DNA of 64,000 nt from contig NZ_JAJSBI010000024.1 of the NCBI RefSeq assembly GCF_021261325.1, forward strand, positions 1 through 64,000. The letters run 5' to 3'. The translations under genes and the position numbers were made by a program. The stretch comes from Streptomyces guryensis (GTDB lineage Bacteria > Actinomycetota > Actinomycetes > Streptomycetales > Streptomycetaceae). The notes beneath the pieces were generated by a model that was not told the origin of the DNA, did not search any database, and worked only from the letters and a program-made list of their open reading frames with translations. Positions within the stretch are counted from its first letter, which is position 1. Each line of letters opens with the position of its first letter. Positions 7,517 to 16,537 of this stretch are shown in pieces.

Positions 7517-8250
7517 GTCTCCTCCAGGATCGCGTCCGGAAAGGCGGCGAGCAGGTGGTCGCGTTCGTCGCCGAGGATGGCCGACCGGCGTTCCTCGCTC
7601 TGCACGAGGAACATCGAGTGGCTGCCGATGTTGGCGAGGTGCCTGTCGACGGTGACCGGGCGGCTCCAGCGGACGTGACGGCGGGTGAAATCGAGGGCAC
7701 CGGTCGGGTCGGCGAGAGCGGCGGGGGCTCCGTTGCCGGTCCTGTCGACCTCGCGTCTGATGCCGAAGTGGCGCTCCAGGCGGTCGGCTTGGGCAACCTG
7801 CCACGGGACGTCGAGGTCGGTGGTGTTCCACCACATGGCCAGTGCTCCGCCCGGCCGCAGCACGCGCAGGGCCTCCGGGACCGAGCGGGCGGGCTCGGTC
7901 CAGTGCCAGGCCTGGGCGTAGGTGAGGAGGTCGGCGGAGGCCGTGGCGAGCGGCAGCTCGTTGCCGTTGCCCCGGACGATCGGGAGGCCGGGGTTGGCGC
8001 GGCGGAACTCGACCGCTATGCCGTCGCCGGGCTCCACGGCGACGACGTCCGCGCCGCGGGCGGCCAGCAGCGCGGTCGCGATGCCCGTGCCGGCGCCGAT
8101 ATCCGCGACGCGCGCGCCCAGGAGGGGGCGGCCTGCCAGATCCTCGATGGCGTCGAAGAGGGCCGGTGGATAGGAGGGGCGGCTGGCGGCGTACTGGGCT
8201 GCGGCGGTGTTGAAGGAGTGGGCGCGGGTGGGCTGCGAGGAGGCGGTCAT
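7480..8250 (-). CDS. Class I SAM-dependent methyltransferase
   Basis: A 256-residue methyltransferase of the UbiE/Methyltransf_11 type. The SAM site reads VADIGAGTGIATALLAARGA, followed by the acidic residue in VVAVEPGD and the post-motif text LLTYAQAWHWTEP and EALRVLRPGGALAMWW. Members with the AQAWHW text are common hypothetical methyltransferases in Streptomyces. The substrate is unknown. Confidence 0.85.
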   Translation of the reverse strand: MTASSQPTRAHSFNTAAAQYAASRPSYPPALFDAIEDLAGRPLLGARVADIGAGTGIATALLAARGADVVAVEPGDGIAVEFRRANPGLPIVRGNGNELPLATASADLLTYAQAWHWTEPARSVPEALRVLRPGGALAMWWNTTDLDVPWQVAQADRLERHFGIRREVDRTGNGAPAALADPTGALDFTRRHVRWSRPVTVDRHLANIGSHSMFLVQSEERRSAILGDERDHLLAAFPDAILEETYVVDLLVATNS

Positions 8251-8801
8251 GAGGCCATGGTGGCGCGGGGTGGGTGCAGGGGGCAGCGAGTTTTCGGTGA
8301 GAGGACCACGTCACGGCGGGCGGGCCGAAGTCTGTCCTGCGCGGCGAGCTGTGCAGCGCCCGGCTGAGGCCACGGGCCGGTGTGCACCGTCGGGTGGCGG
8401 CCTGTGACAGCCACAGCTTCGACGAACGTCAACTTCGTGCGCGTCCCGCCGACCCTGCTTGTGGCGGCTCCGCGGCGCGTGCGCGCTAAGTGGCCGGGCC
8501 CGCCATGGCCGAGCGCCCAGCTCAGCAGCGCCTGCCGAACCGGCTGCGGCCAAGCCGAGCCCGGCAGTCCCCGGTTGATCGCCCGAGCCGAACCAAGCCC
8601 AGCACCGCTCAGCCGATCGCCCCAGACTGATCGACCCACACTGAGCCGAACTCAGCAGATCAGCCCCAGCCGAAGCCGCCCAGCAGCCCCCGCCGATCAA
8701 CCCAGGTCGAGCCAAGCCCGCAGCACCCGACAGCCCAACCCAGGTCGAGCCAAGCCCACAGCACCCGACAGCCCGACCCCAGCGGGCCGGAGAGGCACCG
8801 C
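8251..8801. other. Gene-free stretch with low-complexity CAGCC/GCCGA text
   Basis: About 550 bp without a convincing gene. From about 8520 to 8790 the plus strand is built from imperfect repeats of CAGC, CCGA and CCCA words, ending in a 38-bp tandem duplication. Long open frames here are side effects of GC bias. It looks like decayed or slippage-prone intergenic DNA. Confidence 0.6.
8699..8774. repeat. Tandem duplication of a 38-bp unit
   Basis: Two head-to-tail copies, 8699-8736 and 8737-8774, starting AACCCAGGTCGAGCCAAGCC and differing at one base (G/A). They lie just after the end of the small membrane-protein gene at 8802. Confidence 0.9.
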
Positions 8802-9179
8802 TCAGGAGCGGCGGCGTTTCTTCGATGGGTTGCCTGTGCGGCGGGTGTTGCGCTTCTCGTGTTGTGCGACGGCTGCCTCGTACTCCTCGCGGTGGAGTTT
8901 CTCGCCGGGGGCCTCCATGAGGGAGCGGAAGAAGTAGGCGAGGAGGGAGCCGACGAAGCCGATGGCCAGGAGGCCGCGGAGGGAGGCCTGGCGGGCGGGG
9001 TCGGGGCGCTTGCTGAAGCCGTCCCAGGTGTTGCGGAAGGCGAGGGCACTGCAGATCGCGAACATGGCGACGACGAGGATGCTCACGAAGGCGCCGCTGT
9101 CGGCGATTTGGAGGCCCTGGTAGGCGAGGCGGAGGATCACGCAGGAGGCGGCGGCGCTCGCGAGGGCGCCCGCGGCCAC
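8802..9179 (-). CDS. Small membrane protein with three hydrophobic segments, N-terminus possibly frameshifted
   Basis: Unrecognised 125-residue protein. Three membrane segments (about residues 1-22, 27-48, 68-88) are followed by a very basic tail ending KKRRRS. The same reading frame stays open and protein-like upstream of the GTG used here (text GPRPEPLRFFGATWLNHDNG) but meets a stop before any start codon. A GTG at 9306 in the neighbouring frame gives MSDETG. One missing base near 9285-9290 would join the two into a normal start, so a frameshift or sequence error is likely. Confidence 0.65.
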   Translation of the reverse strand: MAAGALASAAASCVILRLAYQGLQIADSGAFVSILVVAMFAICSALAFRNTWDGFSKRPDPARQASLRGLLAIGFVGSLLAYFFRSLMEAPGEKLHREEYEAAVAQHEKRNTRRTGNPSKKRRRS

Positions 9180-9348
9180 TCCGATACGGCGGAAGGTGTA
9201 GCCGTTGTCGTGATTCAGCCAGGTGGCGCCGAAGAAGCGCAGGGGTTCTGGGCGGGGGCCGCCGGTGGAGCCCGCGGTGCCCTCGGTGCCCGGTTTCGTC
9301 GCTCACAGGACGATTATGGCGCCGGGTGTGCGCGGGCTCCCCACGGGA

Positions 9349-9663
9349 TCAGCCGCAGCGGGAGGCCACGTAGCCGTCGGTGCCGGTGAGAACGTAGGCG
9401 TCCGAGACGTACTCGCCGCTGTCGATGTTGTCCCAGATGTTCGACGTGCCGTATGGGCCCGTCACCGACGTACCGGGCGTCTGGCAGAAGATCGGAACCC
9501 GCGAACCCTCGGGCAGCACCCGGACGATCGTGTAGTTGGTGCCCGGGCCGCTCCGGACGTTGAGTCGGACGCCTGGCGCGATTGCATACGTCTGCACGGT
9601 TGCAGCAGCCGTCGCTTCCGCACTCACGACACCTGCGGCTTCTTCAGCGCGGTCAACAGACAT
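9349..9663 (-). CDS. Small bacterial SH3-domain protein
   Basis: A 104-residue protein of which residues about 25-100 form an SH3b-like domain: VQTYAIAPGVRLNVRSGPG, then NYTIVRVLPEGSRVPIFC and a C-terminal GYVASRCG. Such domains often bind cell-wall peptides. Two Cys residues could form a disulfide, but no clear signal peptide is seen, which is odd for a wall binder. GGAGGG stands 5 nt before the ATG. It precedes the small membrane protein gene on the same strand. Confidence 0.8.
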   Translation of the reverse strand: MSVDRAEEAAGVVSAEATAAATVQTYAIAPGVRLNVRSGPGTNYTIVRVLPEGSRVPIFCQTPGTSVTGPYGTSNIWDNIDSGEYVSDAYVLTGTDGYVASRCG

Positions 9664-9796
9664 GAAAACCCTCCCCCGTTGGCCCCATGACTGCCATGGG
9701 AGCCAGGTGATTCCCCTGAATCACGCCATGAAACACATGTGCGCAACTCGCAGGCGGAGACTAGCAAGCCGCCTCTGTCTCGCACGAGTCATCGAC

Positions 9797-9802
9797 TAGG
9801 CT
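9797..9802 (+). promoter_or_regulatory. Possible -10 box of the kinase gene
   Basis: TAGGCT in the 180-bp gap before the kinase ATG at 9845; the transcript would carry a leader of about 35 nt. No good -35 is visible. Confidence 0.35.
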
Positions 9803-9844
9803 CCGTGCGTCGCGCGCGCGGACGAACAGCACGGGGGTGGTCCC

Positions 9845-11935
9845 ATGGCGCCTGAACGCAACACCGGAGCGGGCGCGGAAGCGGAACTTCCCGAGTACGC
9901 CGGTCACTACCAGCTTGAGTCATGCCTCGGCTCGGGCGGCATGGGCGTCGTGCACCTGGCCCGGAGCACCTCCGGGATGAAGCTCGCGGTGAAGGTCGTA
10001 CACGCCGAGTTCGCCAAGGATCCTGAGTTCAGGGGACGTTTCCGGCAGGAGGTCGGGGCGGCGCGGCGGGTGAGCGGTGCCTTCACCGCGTCCGTGGTGG
10101 ATGCGGACCCGGAGGCCGAACGGCCCTGGATGGCCACGCTGTTCATTCCCGGGCCGACCCTCTCCGATCATGTGAAGCGGAACGGCCCCATGGCTCCCGC
10201 TCAGTTGCGCCGTCTGATGGCGGGGCTGGCCGAGGCGCTTCGCGACATCCATCGGGTCGGGGTCGTGCACCGAGATCTGAAGCCGAGCAATGTGCTGCTC
10301 GCCGAGGACGGTCCGAAGGTCATCGACTTCGGCATTTCTCGGCCAAAGGACAGTGAACTGCGCACCGAGACCGGGAAGTTGATCGGCACACCCCCCTTCA
10401 TGGCGCCGGAGCAGTTCCGGCGGCCGCGGGAAGTGGGGCCTGCCGCCGACGTGTTCGCGCTCGGGTCCGTTCTGGTGCACGCCGCGACGGGGCGCGGTCC
10501 GTTCGACTCCGACAGTCCCTACGTGGTCGCCTACCAGGTAGTACACGACGAGCCGGACCTGACAGGCGTACCGGAGAACCTTGCGCCGCTGGTGCTGCGC
10601 TGCCTGGCCAAGGAGCCCGAGGACCGGCCCACGCCCGACGAATTGATGCGCGAACTGCGGTCTGTGGCGGCCTCGTACGACACGCAGGCCTTCATACCGG
10701 CCCAGCGGACGGCCGATGTGACAGGCCCCGAGCCTGGGGAGCCGGAACCGCGGCCCCGCAGACGCCCGCGCAGAAAGGCCGTTTTGCCGGCTGTCGCCCT
10801 TGTCCTCGTCGCAGTCGGTGCACTCGCCTCGGTTCCGCTGCTCGACGGAGGAGCCAGCGCGCCACGGACCACCACCCGGACCACCACGGCGCCCAGTGCG
10901 GCGGTCGGGTTCGGCACCTGGCAGACCACGCCCTTGGCCACCGGAATGCCCCAGTGTTCGTACAGCGGCAAGCTGATCTGTGGACAGTCCGGGCTGGTCT
11001 TCGCCCTGGATCCTGCCGATGGCGCCCTGCTGTGGCGGCACTCCGTGGCCACGGCACCAAGGAGTGGGCCGCCGGTCGTCTCGGGCGGCCTCGTGCAGCC
11101 CCTGACGGATCAGAGCCGCCGCCTGGAGGCGCTCGATCCGGCCTCTGGCGGCACTCGTTGGAAGCGGACCATGCCTGCATACGACGGTCTGCAACCCGCG
11201 GGGAGCATGCTTCTGCTCACCGGGGCCGACGGGCAGGTCACCGGTGTGGACAGCGCCTCGGGCAGGACTCGGTGGGAACGGCGGATCCCCGGCCAGAGCA
11301 TTCCGTACTTCGCCTCGTTCGCCGGAGATCCGCTGGCCTACGCCACGAGCACCACTGGTGACGGACTGAGCACGCAGGTCGCCGCCATCGCCCCGACCTC
11401 CGGTGACGTCCAGTGGGCCACGCGGTTGAGGGGAACGCTCAAGCCATTCGGCGTCTCGGGCGGGGCGGTCTATTTCCTGGCCATCGACAAGGCAACGGGC
11501 GGTACCACGGCCATCGTTCGCTACGACGTGCGGTCCGGAGCGGCACGCCGAGTGGCGCTGCCGGTCTCGCGCTTCGGCGCCCGGGCCACCGTACGCGGGA
11601 ACGTCGTCTATCTTCTGGCCGCCGGCGGTTCACTGGAGGCGATGGACATGGACGCGCGCAGACGCTTGTGGATCCTTGAGACATCCGTGAGCCGAGGCTC
11701 TGCGCCCGTCGCCGCTCCTGCCTGTGTGTACTTCACCGCCGCGGACGGGCGCCTGCTCGCCGTCGACGCCCGCAAAGGCACCCTGCTCGGGCAGACCCCA
11801 CCTCGGCTCGGCAGGGACTCCGGCCAGGTCACAGCCACACTGCCGGCGCCCGTCCTCGCTCACAACCACGTCTACGCCACCGCCCCCGACGGCACCGTCT
11901 TCGCGGTGAACGCCCGCAACCCCTCGGCCTGGTGA
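9845..11935 (+). CDS. Transmembrane Ser/Thr protein kinase with extracellular PQQ-like beta-propeller
   Basis: A 696-residue receptor-type kinase. Residues about 20-270 are a Hanks-type catalytic domain with glycine loop LGSGGMGVV, ATP-site Lys in KLAVKVVHAEF, catalytic loop HRDLKPSN and DFGIS. A basic linker (RPRRRPRRK) leads to one membrane segment (about 314-335). The outer half has repeated blade text (LDPADGALLWRHSV, LDPASGGTRWKR, VDSASGRTRWERR, MDMDARRRLWIL, VDARKGTLLGQ), typical of a PQQ-type beta-propeller. The propeller probably senses a ligand or wall component, but the signal is unknown. Confidence 0.95.
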   Translation: MAPERNTGAGAEAELPEYAGHYQLESCLGSGGMGVVHLARSTSGMKLAVKVVHAEFAKDPEFRGRFRQEVGAARRVSGAFTASVVDADPEAERPWMATLFIPGPTLSDHVKRNGPMAPAQLRRLMAGLAEALRDIHRVGVVHRDLKPSNVLLAEDGPKVIDFGISRPKDSELRTETGKLIGTPPFMAPEQFRRPREVGPAADVFALGSVLVHAATGRGPFDSDSPYVVAYQVVHDEPDLTGVPENLAPLVLRCLAKEPEDRPTPDELMRELRSVAASYDTQAFIPAQRTADVTGPEPGEPEPRPRRRPRRKAVLPAVALVLVAVGALASVPLLDGGASAPRTTTRTTTAPSAAVGFGTWQTTPLATGMPQCSYSGKLICGQSGLVFALDPADGALLWRHSVATAPRSGPPVVSGGLVQPLTDQSRRLEALDPASGGTRWKRTMPAYDGLQPAGSMLLLTGADGQVTGVDSASGRTRWERRIPGQSIPYFASFAGDPLAYATSTTGDGLSTQVAAIAPTSGDVQWATRLRGTLKPFGVSGGAVYFLAIDKATGGTTAIVRYDVRSGAARRVALPVSRFGARATVRGNVVYLLAAGGSLEAMDMDARRRLWILETSVSRGSAPVAAPACVYFTAADGRLLAVDARKGTLLGQTPPRLGRDSGQVTATLPAPVLAHNHVYATAPDGTVFAVNARNPSAW

Positions 11936-11939
11936 CGCG

Positions 11940-11971
11940 GAGAGGGCCGCCCCGCAGGGAGCGGCCCTCTC
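11940..11971. terminator. Bidirectional terminator between the kinase gene and ilvD
   Basis: GAGAGGGCCGC and GCGGCCCTCTC form a perfect 11-bp stem with a 10-nt loop, between two convergent stop codons. Confidence 0.75.
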
Positions 11972-11984
11972 GGAAGTGCGGTGC

Positions 11985-13838
11985 TCAGCCCAGCTTCGAG
12001 ACGTCCCGCACCGCGCCCTTGTCCGCGCTGGTCGCCATCGCCGCGTAGGCCCGCAGCGCCGCCGACACCTTCCGCTCCCGGTTCTTGGGCGCGTACACGC
12101 CACCCAGGGCCTGCTCGCGGCGGGCGAGTTCGGCGTCGTCGACCAGGAGCTCGATCGTGCGGTTGGGGATGTCGATGCGGATGCGGTCGCCGTGCTCGAC
12201 GAGCGCGATCGTGCCGCCGGACGCCGCCTCCGGCGAGGCGTGGCCGATCGACAGGCCCGAGGTGCCGCCCGAGAAGCGGCCGTCCGTGATCAGGGCGCAG
12301 GTCTTGCCGAGGCCGCGGCCCTTGAGGAACGACGTCGGGTAGAGCATCTCCTGCATGCCCGGGCCGCCCTTGGGTCCCTCGTAGCGGATGACCACGACAT
12401 CGCCGTCCGTCACCTGCTTGTTGAGGATCTTCTCGACGGCCTCCTCCTGCGACTCGCAGACGACCGCCGGGCCCTCGAAGGTCCAGATCGACTCGTCGAC
12501 GCCGGCCGTCTTCACCACGCAGCCGTCGACGGCGAGGTTGCCCTTGAGGACCGCGAGGCCGCCGTCCTTGGAGTACGCGTGCTCGGCGGAGCGGATGCAG
12601 CCCTCCGCCGCGTCCTCGTCCAGCGCCTCCCAGCGCTCGGACTGGGAGAAGGCCTCGGCGGAGCGGACACAGCCGGGGGCCGCGTGCCACAGCTCCACGG
12701 CCTTGGGGGACGGGGAACCGCCACGCACGTCCCAGGTCTTCAGCCAGTCCGCCAGCGAGGGGCTGTGGACCGAGTGGACGTTCTCGTTCAGCAGGCCGGC
12801 GCGGTGCAGCTCACCGAGCAGCGCCGGGATGCCGCCGGCGCGGTGCACGTCCTCCATGTAGTACGTGCGGTTCTTCGCGACGTTCGGAGCGACCTTCGCG
12901 AGGCACGGCACGCGGCGCGAGACCTCGTTGATCTCCTCCAGGCCGAACGGGACGCCCGCCTCCTGGGCCGCCGCCAGCAGGTGCAGGATCGTGTTGGTCG
13001 AGCCGCCCATGGCGATGTCGAGCGCCATCGCGTTCTCGAAGGCGGCGATGGTGGCGACGTTGCGCGGGAGGACCGTCTCGTCGTCCTGCTCGTAGTAGCG
13101 CCGGGTGATGTCCATGACCGTGCGGGCCGCGTCGACGTACAGCTGCTTGCGGGCCGTGTGGGTGGCCAGGACCGAGCCGTTGCCGGGGAGGGAGAGGCCG
13201 ATTGCCTCGGTCAGGCAGTTCATCGAGTTGGCGGTGAACATGCCGGAGCAGCTGCCGCAGGTGGGACAGGCGTTCTCCTCGATACGGAGGATGTCCTCGT
13301 CCGAGATCTTGTCGTTCACGGCGTCGGAGATCGCGTCGACCAGGTCGAGGGTGCGGACCGTGCCGTCGACGAGCGTGGCACGGCCGGACTCCATCGGGCC
13401 GCCGGAGACGAAGACGGTGGGGATGTTCAGGCGCAGGGCCGCGTTCAGCATGCCCGGCGTGATCTTGTCGCAGTTGGAGATGCAGATCAGGGCGTCGGCG
13501 CAGTGGGCCTCGACCATGTACTCCACGCTGTCCGCGATCAGGTCGCGGGAGGGCAGGCTGTAGAGCATGCCGCCGTGGCCCATCGCGATGCCGTCGTCGA
13601 CGGCGATCGTGTTGAACTCGCGCGGGATGCCGCCGGCCTCGGTGATCGCCTCGCTGACGATCCGGCCGACCGGCTGCAGATGGGTGTGGCCCGGCACGAA
13701 CTCCGTGAAGGAGTTGGCGACCGCGATGATCGGCTTGCGGCCGATGTCCGCGCCGGGTACACCGGAGGCGCGCATAAGGGCGCGTGCGCCCGCCATGTTG
13801 CGGCCGTGGGTGACTGTGCGGGACCTCAGCTCGGGCAT
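11985..13838 (-). CDS. ilvD: Dihydroxy-acid dehydratase
   Basis: Third step of valine and isoleucine synthesis: dehydrates dihydroxy-isovalerate and dihydroxy-methylvalerate to the keto acids. The 617-residue protein matches the family length. The Fe-S ligands appear in CISNCDKITPGML and ACPTCGSCSGMFTANSMNC, and the C-terminus has the family text ITDGRFSGGTSGLSIGHASPEA. The ATG at 13838 follows AAGGAGCG at a normal distance. No other ilv gene is adjacent. Confidence 0.97.
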   Translation of the reverse strand: MPELRSRTVTHGRNMAGARALMRASGVPGADIGRKPIIAVANSFTEFVPGHTHLQPVGRIVSEAITEAGGIPREFNTIAVDDGIAMGHGGMLYSLPSRDLIADSVEYMVEAHCADALICISNCDKITPGMLNAALRLNIPTVFVSGGPMESGRATLVDGTVRTLDLVDAISDAVNDKISDEDILRIEENACPTCGSCSGMFTANSMNCLTEAIGLSLPGNGSVLATHTARKQLYVDAARTVMDITRRYYEQDDETVLPRNVATIAAFENAMALDIAMGGSTNTILHLLAAAQEAGVPFGLEEINEVSRRVPCLAKVAPNVAKNRTYYMEDVHRAGGIPALLGELHRAGLLNENVHSVHSPSLADWLKTWDVRGGSPSPKAVELWHAAPGCVRSAEAFSQSERWEALDEDAAEGCIRSAEHAYSKDGGLAVLKGNLAVDGCVVKTAGVDESIWTFEGPAVVCESQEEAVEKILNKQVTDGDVVVIRYEGPKGGPGMQEMLYPTSFLKGRGLGKTCALITDGRFSGGTSGLSIGHASPEAASGGTIALVEHGDRIRIDIPNRTIELLVDDAELARREQALGGVYAPKNRERKVSAALRAYAAMATSADKGAVRDVSKLG

Positions 13839-13963
13839 CGTCGCTCGCTCCTTCGGAGAGTTCTGACTGAGTCGAGCGTACGCCCGTTGCTCCAAGGGAT
13901 GGACACGGTGTCCGGAATGCGGGACGTTCGTCTCGTTCAGAGGGCAGGGGGCCTCGCGTCGGG

Positions 13964-14578
13964 TCACGGCCCGGTCAGGTGCCCCTGCACCACCGGCGCC
14001 ACGCGCGCGATGATCTGCTCCACGTCCGCCGACACCAGCGGCTCCACCTTGATCACGTACCGCAGCATCGCGCACCCCACCAGCTGCGCGGCCGCCAGCT
14101 CGGCGCGCAGCTCCGCGTCCGGCCGGTCCAGCTGGGCGGCGATGCGGCGCAGCAGCTGCGAGGCGATCAGACGGCGGAAGACTGCGGCCGCGGCCTCGTT
14201 GTTGACTGCGGAGCGCACGATCGCCAGCAGCGGCGTACGGGTGGTGGGGTTCTCCCAGATGCCGAAGACGAAGCGGGTGAGCCGCTCGCCGACCCCGTCC
14301 ATCGGACCCTCGGCGAGCGCCTCCGGCGCGTTCAGCGCGGGCGCGAAGGCGACCTCGATGGCGGCCTCGAAGACCTGCTCCTTGGTGCCGAAGTAGTGGT
14401 GCACCAGGGCCGAGTCCACGCCGGCCGCCTTCGCGATGCCCCGTACCGACGTCTTCTCGTACCCGCGCTCGGAGAACTCCTCACGGGCCACGGTCAGGAT
14501 GCGGTCGCGGGTGTCGGCGGACTCCGTGCGGGGACGGCGGCCCCGGCGTCGAGCGGTCGGGTCTGGGGCCTCGGTCAC
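13964..14578 (-). CDS. TetR-family transcriptional regulator
   Basis: A 204-residue repressor-type protein. The N-terminal helix-turn-helix reads ILTVAREEFSERGYEKTSVR, then AGVDSALVHHYFGTKEQVFE. The C-terminal ligand domain is of the TetR_C type found in many actinobacterial regulators. Its GTG start overlaps the stop of the sugar-phosphate isomerase gene (GTGA at 14575-14578), so the two are translationally coupled, which suggests that the regulator controls its own operon or that both act on one metabolite. Confidence 0.93.
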   Translation of the reverse strand: MTEAPDPTARRRGRRPRTESADTRDRILTVAREEFSERGYEKTSVRGIAKAAGVDSALVHHYFGTKEQVFEAAIEVAFAPALNAPEALAEGPMDGVGERLTRFVFGIWENPTTRTPLLAIVRSAVNNEAAAAVFRRLIASQLLRRIAAQLDRPDAELRAELAAAQLVGCAMLRYVIKVEPLVSADVEQIIARVAPVVQGHLTGP

Positions 14579-15396
14579 GGTCGGGGCACCCTCACCGCGG
14601 AGGCGAGGTGGAGGCGTGTGAAGGCCAGTGCCTCCGCCAGATCGGCCTCGCGTTCGGCGCCGGACATGGCGCGACGGGTGTTGACCTCGATGACGACGTG
14701 GCCGTCGAAGCCGGTCAGGGCGAGACGTTCCAGCAGCTCGGCGCAGGGCTGGTTGCCGCGGCCCGGGACGAGGTGCTCGTCCTTGGCCGATCCCCTGCCG
14801 TCGGCGAGGTGGACATGGCCGAGGCGGCCTCCCATCCGGTCGACCATGTGCATCGCGTCGGAACGGGCCGTCGCGCTGTGACTGAGGTCGATCGTGAAGT
14901 GACGGTAGTCCTCCTTCGTCACGTCCCAGTCGGGGGCGTACGCGAGCATCTCGCGGTCGCGGTAGCGCCAGGGGTACATGTTCTCGACGGCGAACCGCAC
15001 GTCCGTCTCGTTCGCCATGCGCCAGATCCCGGTGACGAAGTCACGCGCGTACTGGCGCTGCCAGCGGAACGGGGGGTGCACGACGACCGTGGTCGCCCCG
15101 AGCTTCTCGGCGGCCGCCTGGGCCCGCTGGAGCTTGGTCCACGGGTCGGTGGACCACACGCGCTGCGTGATGAGCAGGCAGGGGGCGTGCACGGCGAGGA
15201 TCGGGATGCGGTGGTAGTCGCTGAGTCTGCGCAGTGCCTCGATGTCCTGGCTGACCGGGTCGGTCCACACCATGACCTCGACCCCGTCGTACCCGAGGCG
15301 CGCGGCGATCTCGAAGGCCGTCGCCGTGGACTCCGGGTACACGGAGGCCGTGGACAGCGCGACCTTCGCATCCGGGATGCAGACTGGCTCCGCCAT
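14575..15396 (-). CDS. Sugar-phosphate isomerase/epimerase, xylose-isomerase-like TIM barrel
   Basis: A 273-residue protein of the AP_endonuc_2/xylose-isomerase-like fold. Metal-site candidates are Glu in GYDGVEVMVW, His in ILAVHAPC, His in TTVVVHPPFRWQ, Glu in RFAVENMYP, His in RLGHVHLADG and Glu in HVVIEVNTRR. The reaction is unknown; relatives include inositol and hydroxypyruvate isomerases. TAACCT lies exactly 6 nt before the ATG with no Shine-Dalgarno, so the mRNA is probably leaderless. Coupled to the downstream TetR gene. Confidence 0.88.
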   Translation of the reverse strand: MAEPVCIPDAKVALSTASVYPESTATAFEIAARLGYDGVEVMVWTDPVSQDIEALRRLSDYHRIPILAVHAPCLLITQRVWSTDPWTKLQRAQAAAEKLGATTVVVHPPFRWQRQYARDFVTGIWRMANETDVRFAVENMYPWRYRDREMLAYAPDWDVTKEDYRHFTIDLSHSATARSDAMHMVDRMGGRLGHVHLADGRGSAKDEHLVPGRGNQPCAELLERLALTGFDGHVVIEVNTRRAMSGAEREADLAEALAFTRLHLASAVRVPRP

Positions 15397-15402
15397 GCCG
15401 AC

Positions 15403-15408
15403 AGGTTA
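15403..15408 (-). promoter_or_regulatory. -10 box TAACCT, 6 nt before the isomerase ATG
   Basis: Spacing to the start codon predicts a transcript beginning at the ATG of the gene at 15396. Confidence 0.55.
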
Positions 15409-15470
15409 CGGGGTGCGGTAGGTGGTCTGCGGTGCGCCCATTCGCCGTTGTGGGGTTCGCCACGGGCGGG

Positions 15471-15547
15471 TGCGGCTTTCGTTGTGGCTTGTCGCGCCCC
15501 GCGACGGAGTCGCTGATGTCACAGCCCCGCGCCCCATGGGGGCGCTC
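15471..15547 (+). repeat. Streptomyces dispersed intergenic repeat, copy 1
   Basis: Begins TGCGGCTTTCGTTGTGGCTT and ends in the hairpin GCGCCCCATGGGGGCGC. The same element, inverted and diverged, occurs at 21975-22051. I recognise the GTGGCTNGTCGCGC and CCCCGCGCCCC text from many Streptomyces intergenic regions. Its hairpin lies at the end of the ppx gene and may terminate transcripts. Confidence 0.75.
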
Positions 15548-16478
15548 ACACCGAGCCCATGTGGTCCAGTTTGCGCAGGATTACGCCCTCCCTCAGGGCC
15601 CAGGGGCAGATCTCCAGGCTCTCCACGCCGAACAGGTCCATGGCGCCCTCTGCCACGAGGGCGCCGGCGAGGAGCTGGCCGGCTCGGCCCTCGCTCACGC
15701 CCGGGAGCTCCGCGCGCTGGGACGTCGACATGCCGGCGAGCTGGGGGACCCAGGCCTCCAGGGACTCGCGCTTCAGGTCGCGCTGGACGTACAGGCCCTC
15801 CGTGGACCGGGCCGCACCCGCGATACGGGCGAGTTGCTTGAAGGTCTTGGAGGTGGCCACGACATGATCCGGGGCGCCGAAGCGGGCGAACTCGCCGACC
15901 GTGCGGGCGATCTGGGCCCTCACATGGCGGCGCAGGGCCCGTATGGACTCCGGGTCGGGCGGATCGCCGGGGAGCCAGCCGGCGGTGAGGCGGCCTGCGC
16001 CGAGCGGAAGGGAGACGGCGGCGTCGGGCTCCTCGTCGATGCCGTAGGCGATCTCCAGGGAGCCGCCGCCGATGTCGAGGACGAGGAGCTTGCCCGCGGA
16101 CCAGCCGAACCAGCGGCGGGCGGCCAGGAAGGTGAGCCGGGCCTCCTCGGCGCCCGTGAGGACCTGCAGCTCGACGCCGGTCTCGGCCTGCACGCGCGCG
16201 AGGACGTCGTCGGCGTTGCTGGCCTCGCGCACGGCGGAGGTCGCGAAGGGGAGCACGTCCTCGGCGCCCTTGTCCTCGGCGGCCTGCAGGCACTCCTGGA
16301 CAACGGCGATCAGTTTGTCGACCCCTTCGGGACCGATCGCTCCGCTCTCGTCGAGCAGTTGGGCAAGGCGCAGTTCCGCCTTGTGCGAATGCGCGGGCAG
16401 CGGGCGTGCACCTGGGTGTGCATCCACCACCAGCAGATGCACCGTGTTCGATCCCACGTCGAGGACACCGAGTCTCAT
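15546..16478 (-). CDS. Ppx/GppA-family phosphatase
   Basis: Exopolyphosphatase/pppGpp-phosphatase-type protein, 310 residues. The ASKHA ATPase motifs are visible: phosphate 1 in VLDVGSNTVHLLVVD at the N-terminus and KLLVLDIGGGSLEIAYG at about 130-145. It is the short form without the C-terminal HD domain, as in mycobacterial Ppx1-type proteins. It may hydrolyse short-chain polyphosphate or (p)ppGpp; neither is proved by sequence. The start was set at MRLGVLDVGSN. TAGCGT lies 7 nt upstream and no Shine-Dalgarno is seen, so it may be leaderless. Confidence 0.93.
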   Translation of the reverse strand: MRLGVLDVGSNTVHLLVVDAHPGARPLPAHSHKAELRLAQLLDESGAIGPEGVDKLIAVVQECLQAAEDKGAEDVLPFATSAVREASNADDVLARVQAETGVELQVLTGAEEARLTFLAARRWFGWSAGKLLVLDIGGGSLEIAYGIDEEPDAAVSLPLGAGRLTAGWLPGDPPDPESIRALRRHVRAQIARTVGEFARFGAPDHVVATSKTFKQLARIAGAARSTEGLYVQRDLKRESLEAWVPQLAGMSTSQRAELPGVSEGRAGQLLAGALVAEGAMDLFGVESLEICPWALREGVILRKLDHMGSV

Positions 16479-16485
16479 GTACGGA

Positions 16486-16491
16486 ACGCTA
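16486..16491 (-). promoter_or_regulatory. Possible -10 box TAGCGT, 7 nt before the ppx start
   Basis: On the minus strand; it lies 46 bp from the facing TACGCT box of the divergent gene at 16550. Confidence 0.45.
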
Positions 16492-16537
16492 CTGCCACCT
16501 GGGCGGTCCTCCGTATGGGATGGCGCCTTGAGACCCG

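Noticed and set aside
8311..9306. A 331-residue minus-strand frame
   Set aside because: Its first residues (MSDETG) may be the true start of the small membrane protein in a shifted frame, but the rest is repeat-derived Pro/Arg/Gly text.
11976..14396. An 806-residue plus-strand open frame
   Set aside because: Antisense to ilvD and the TetR gene, which have clear motifs on the minus strand.
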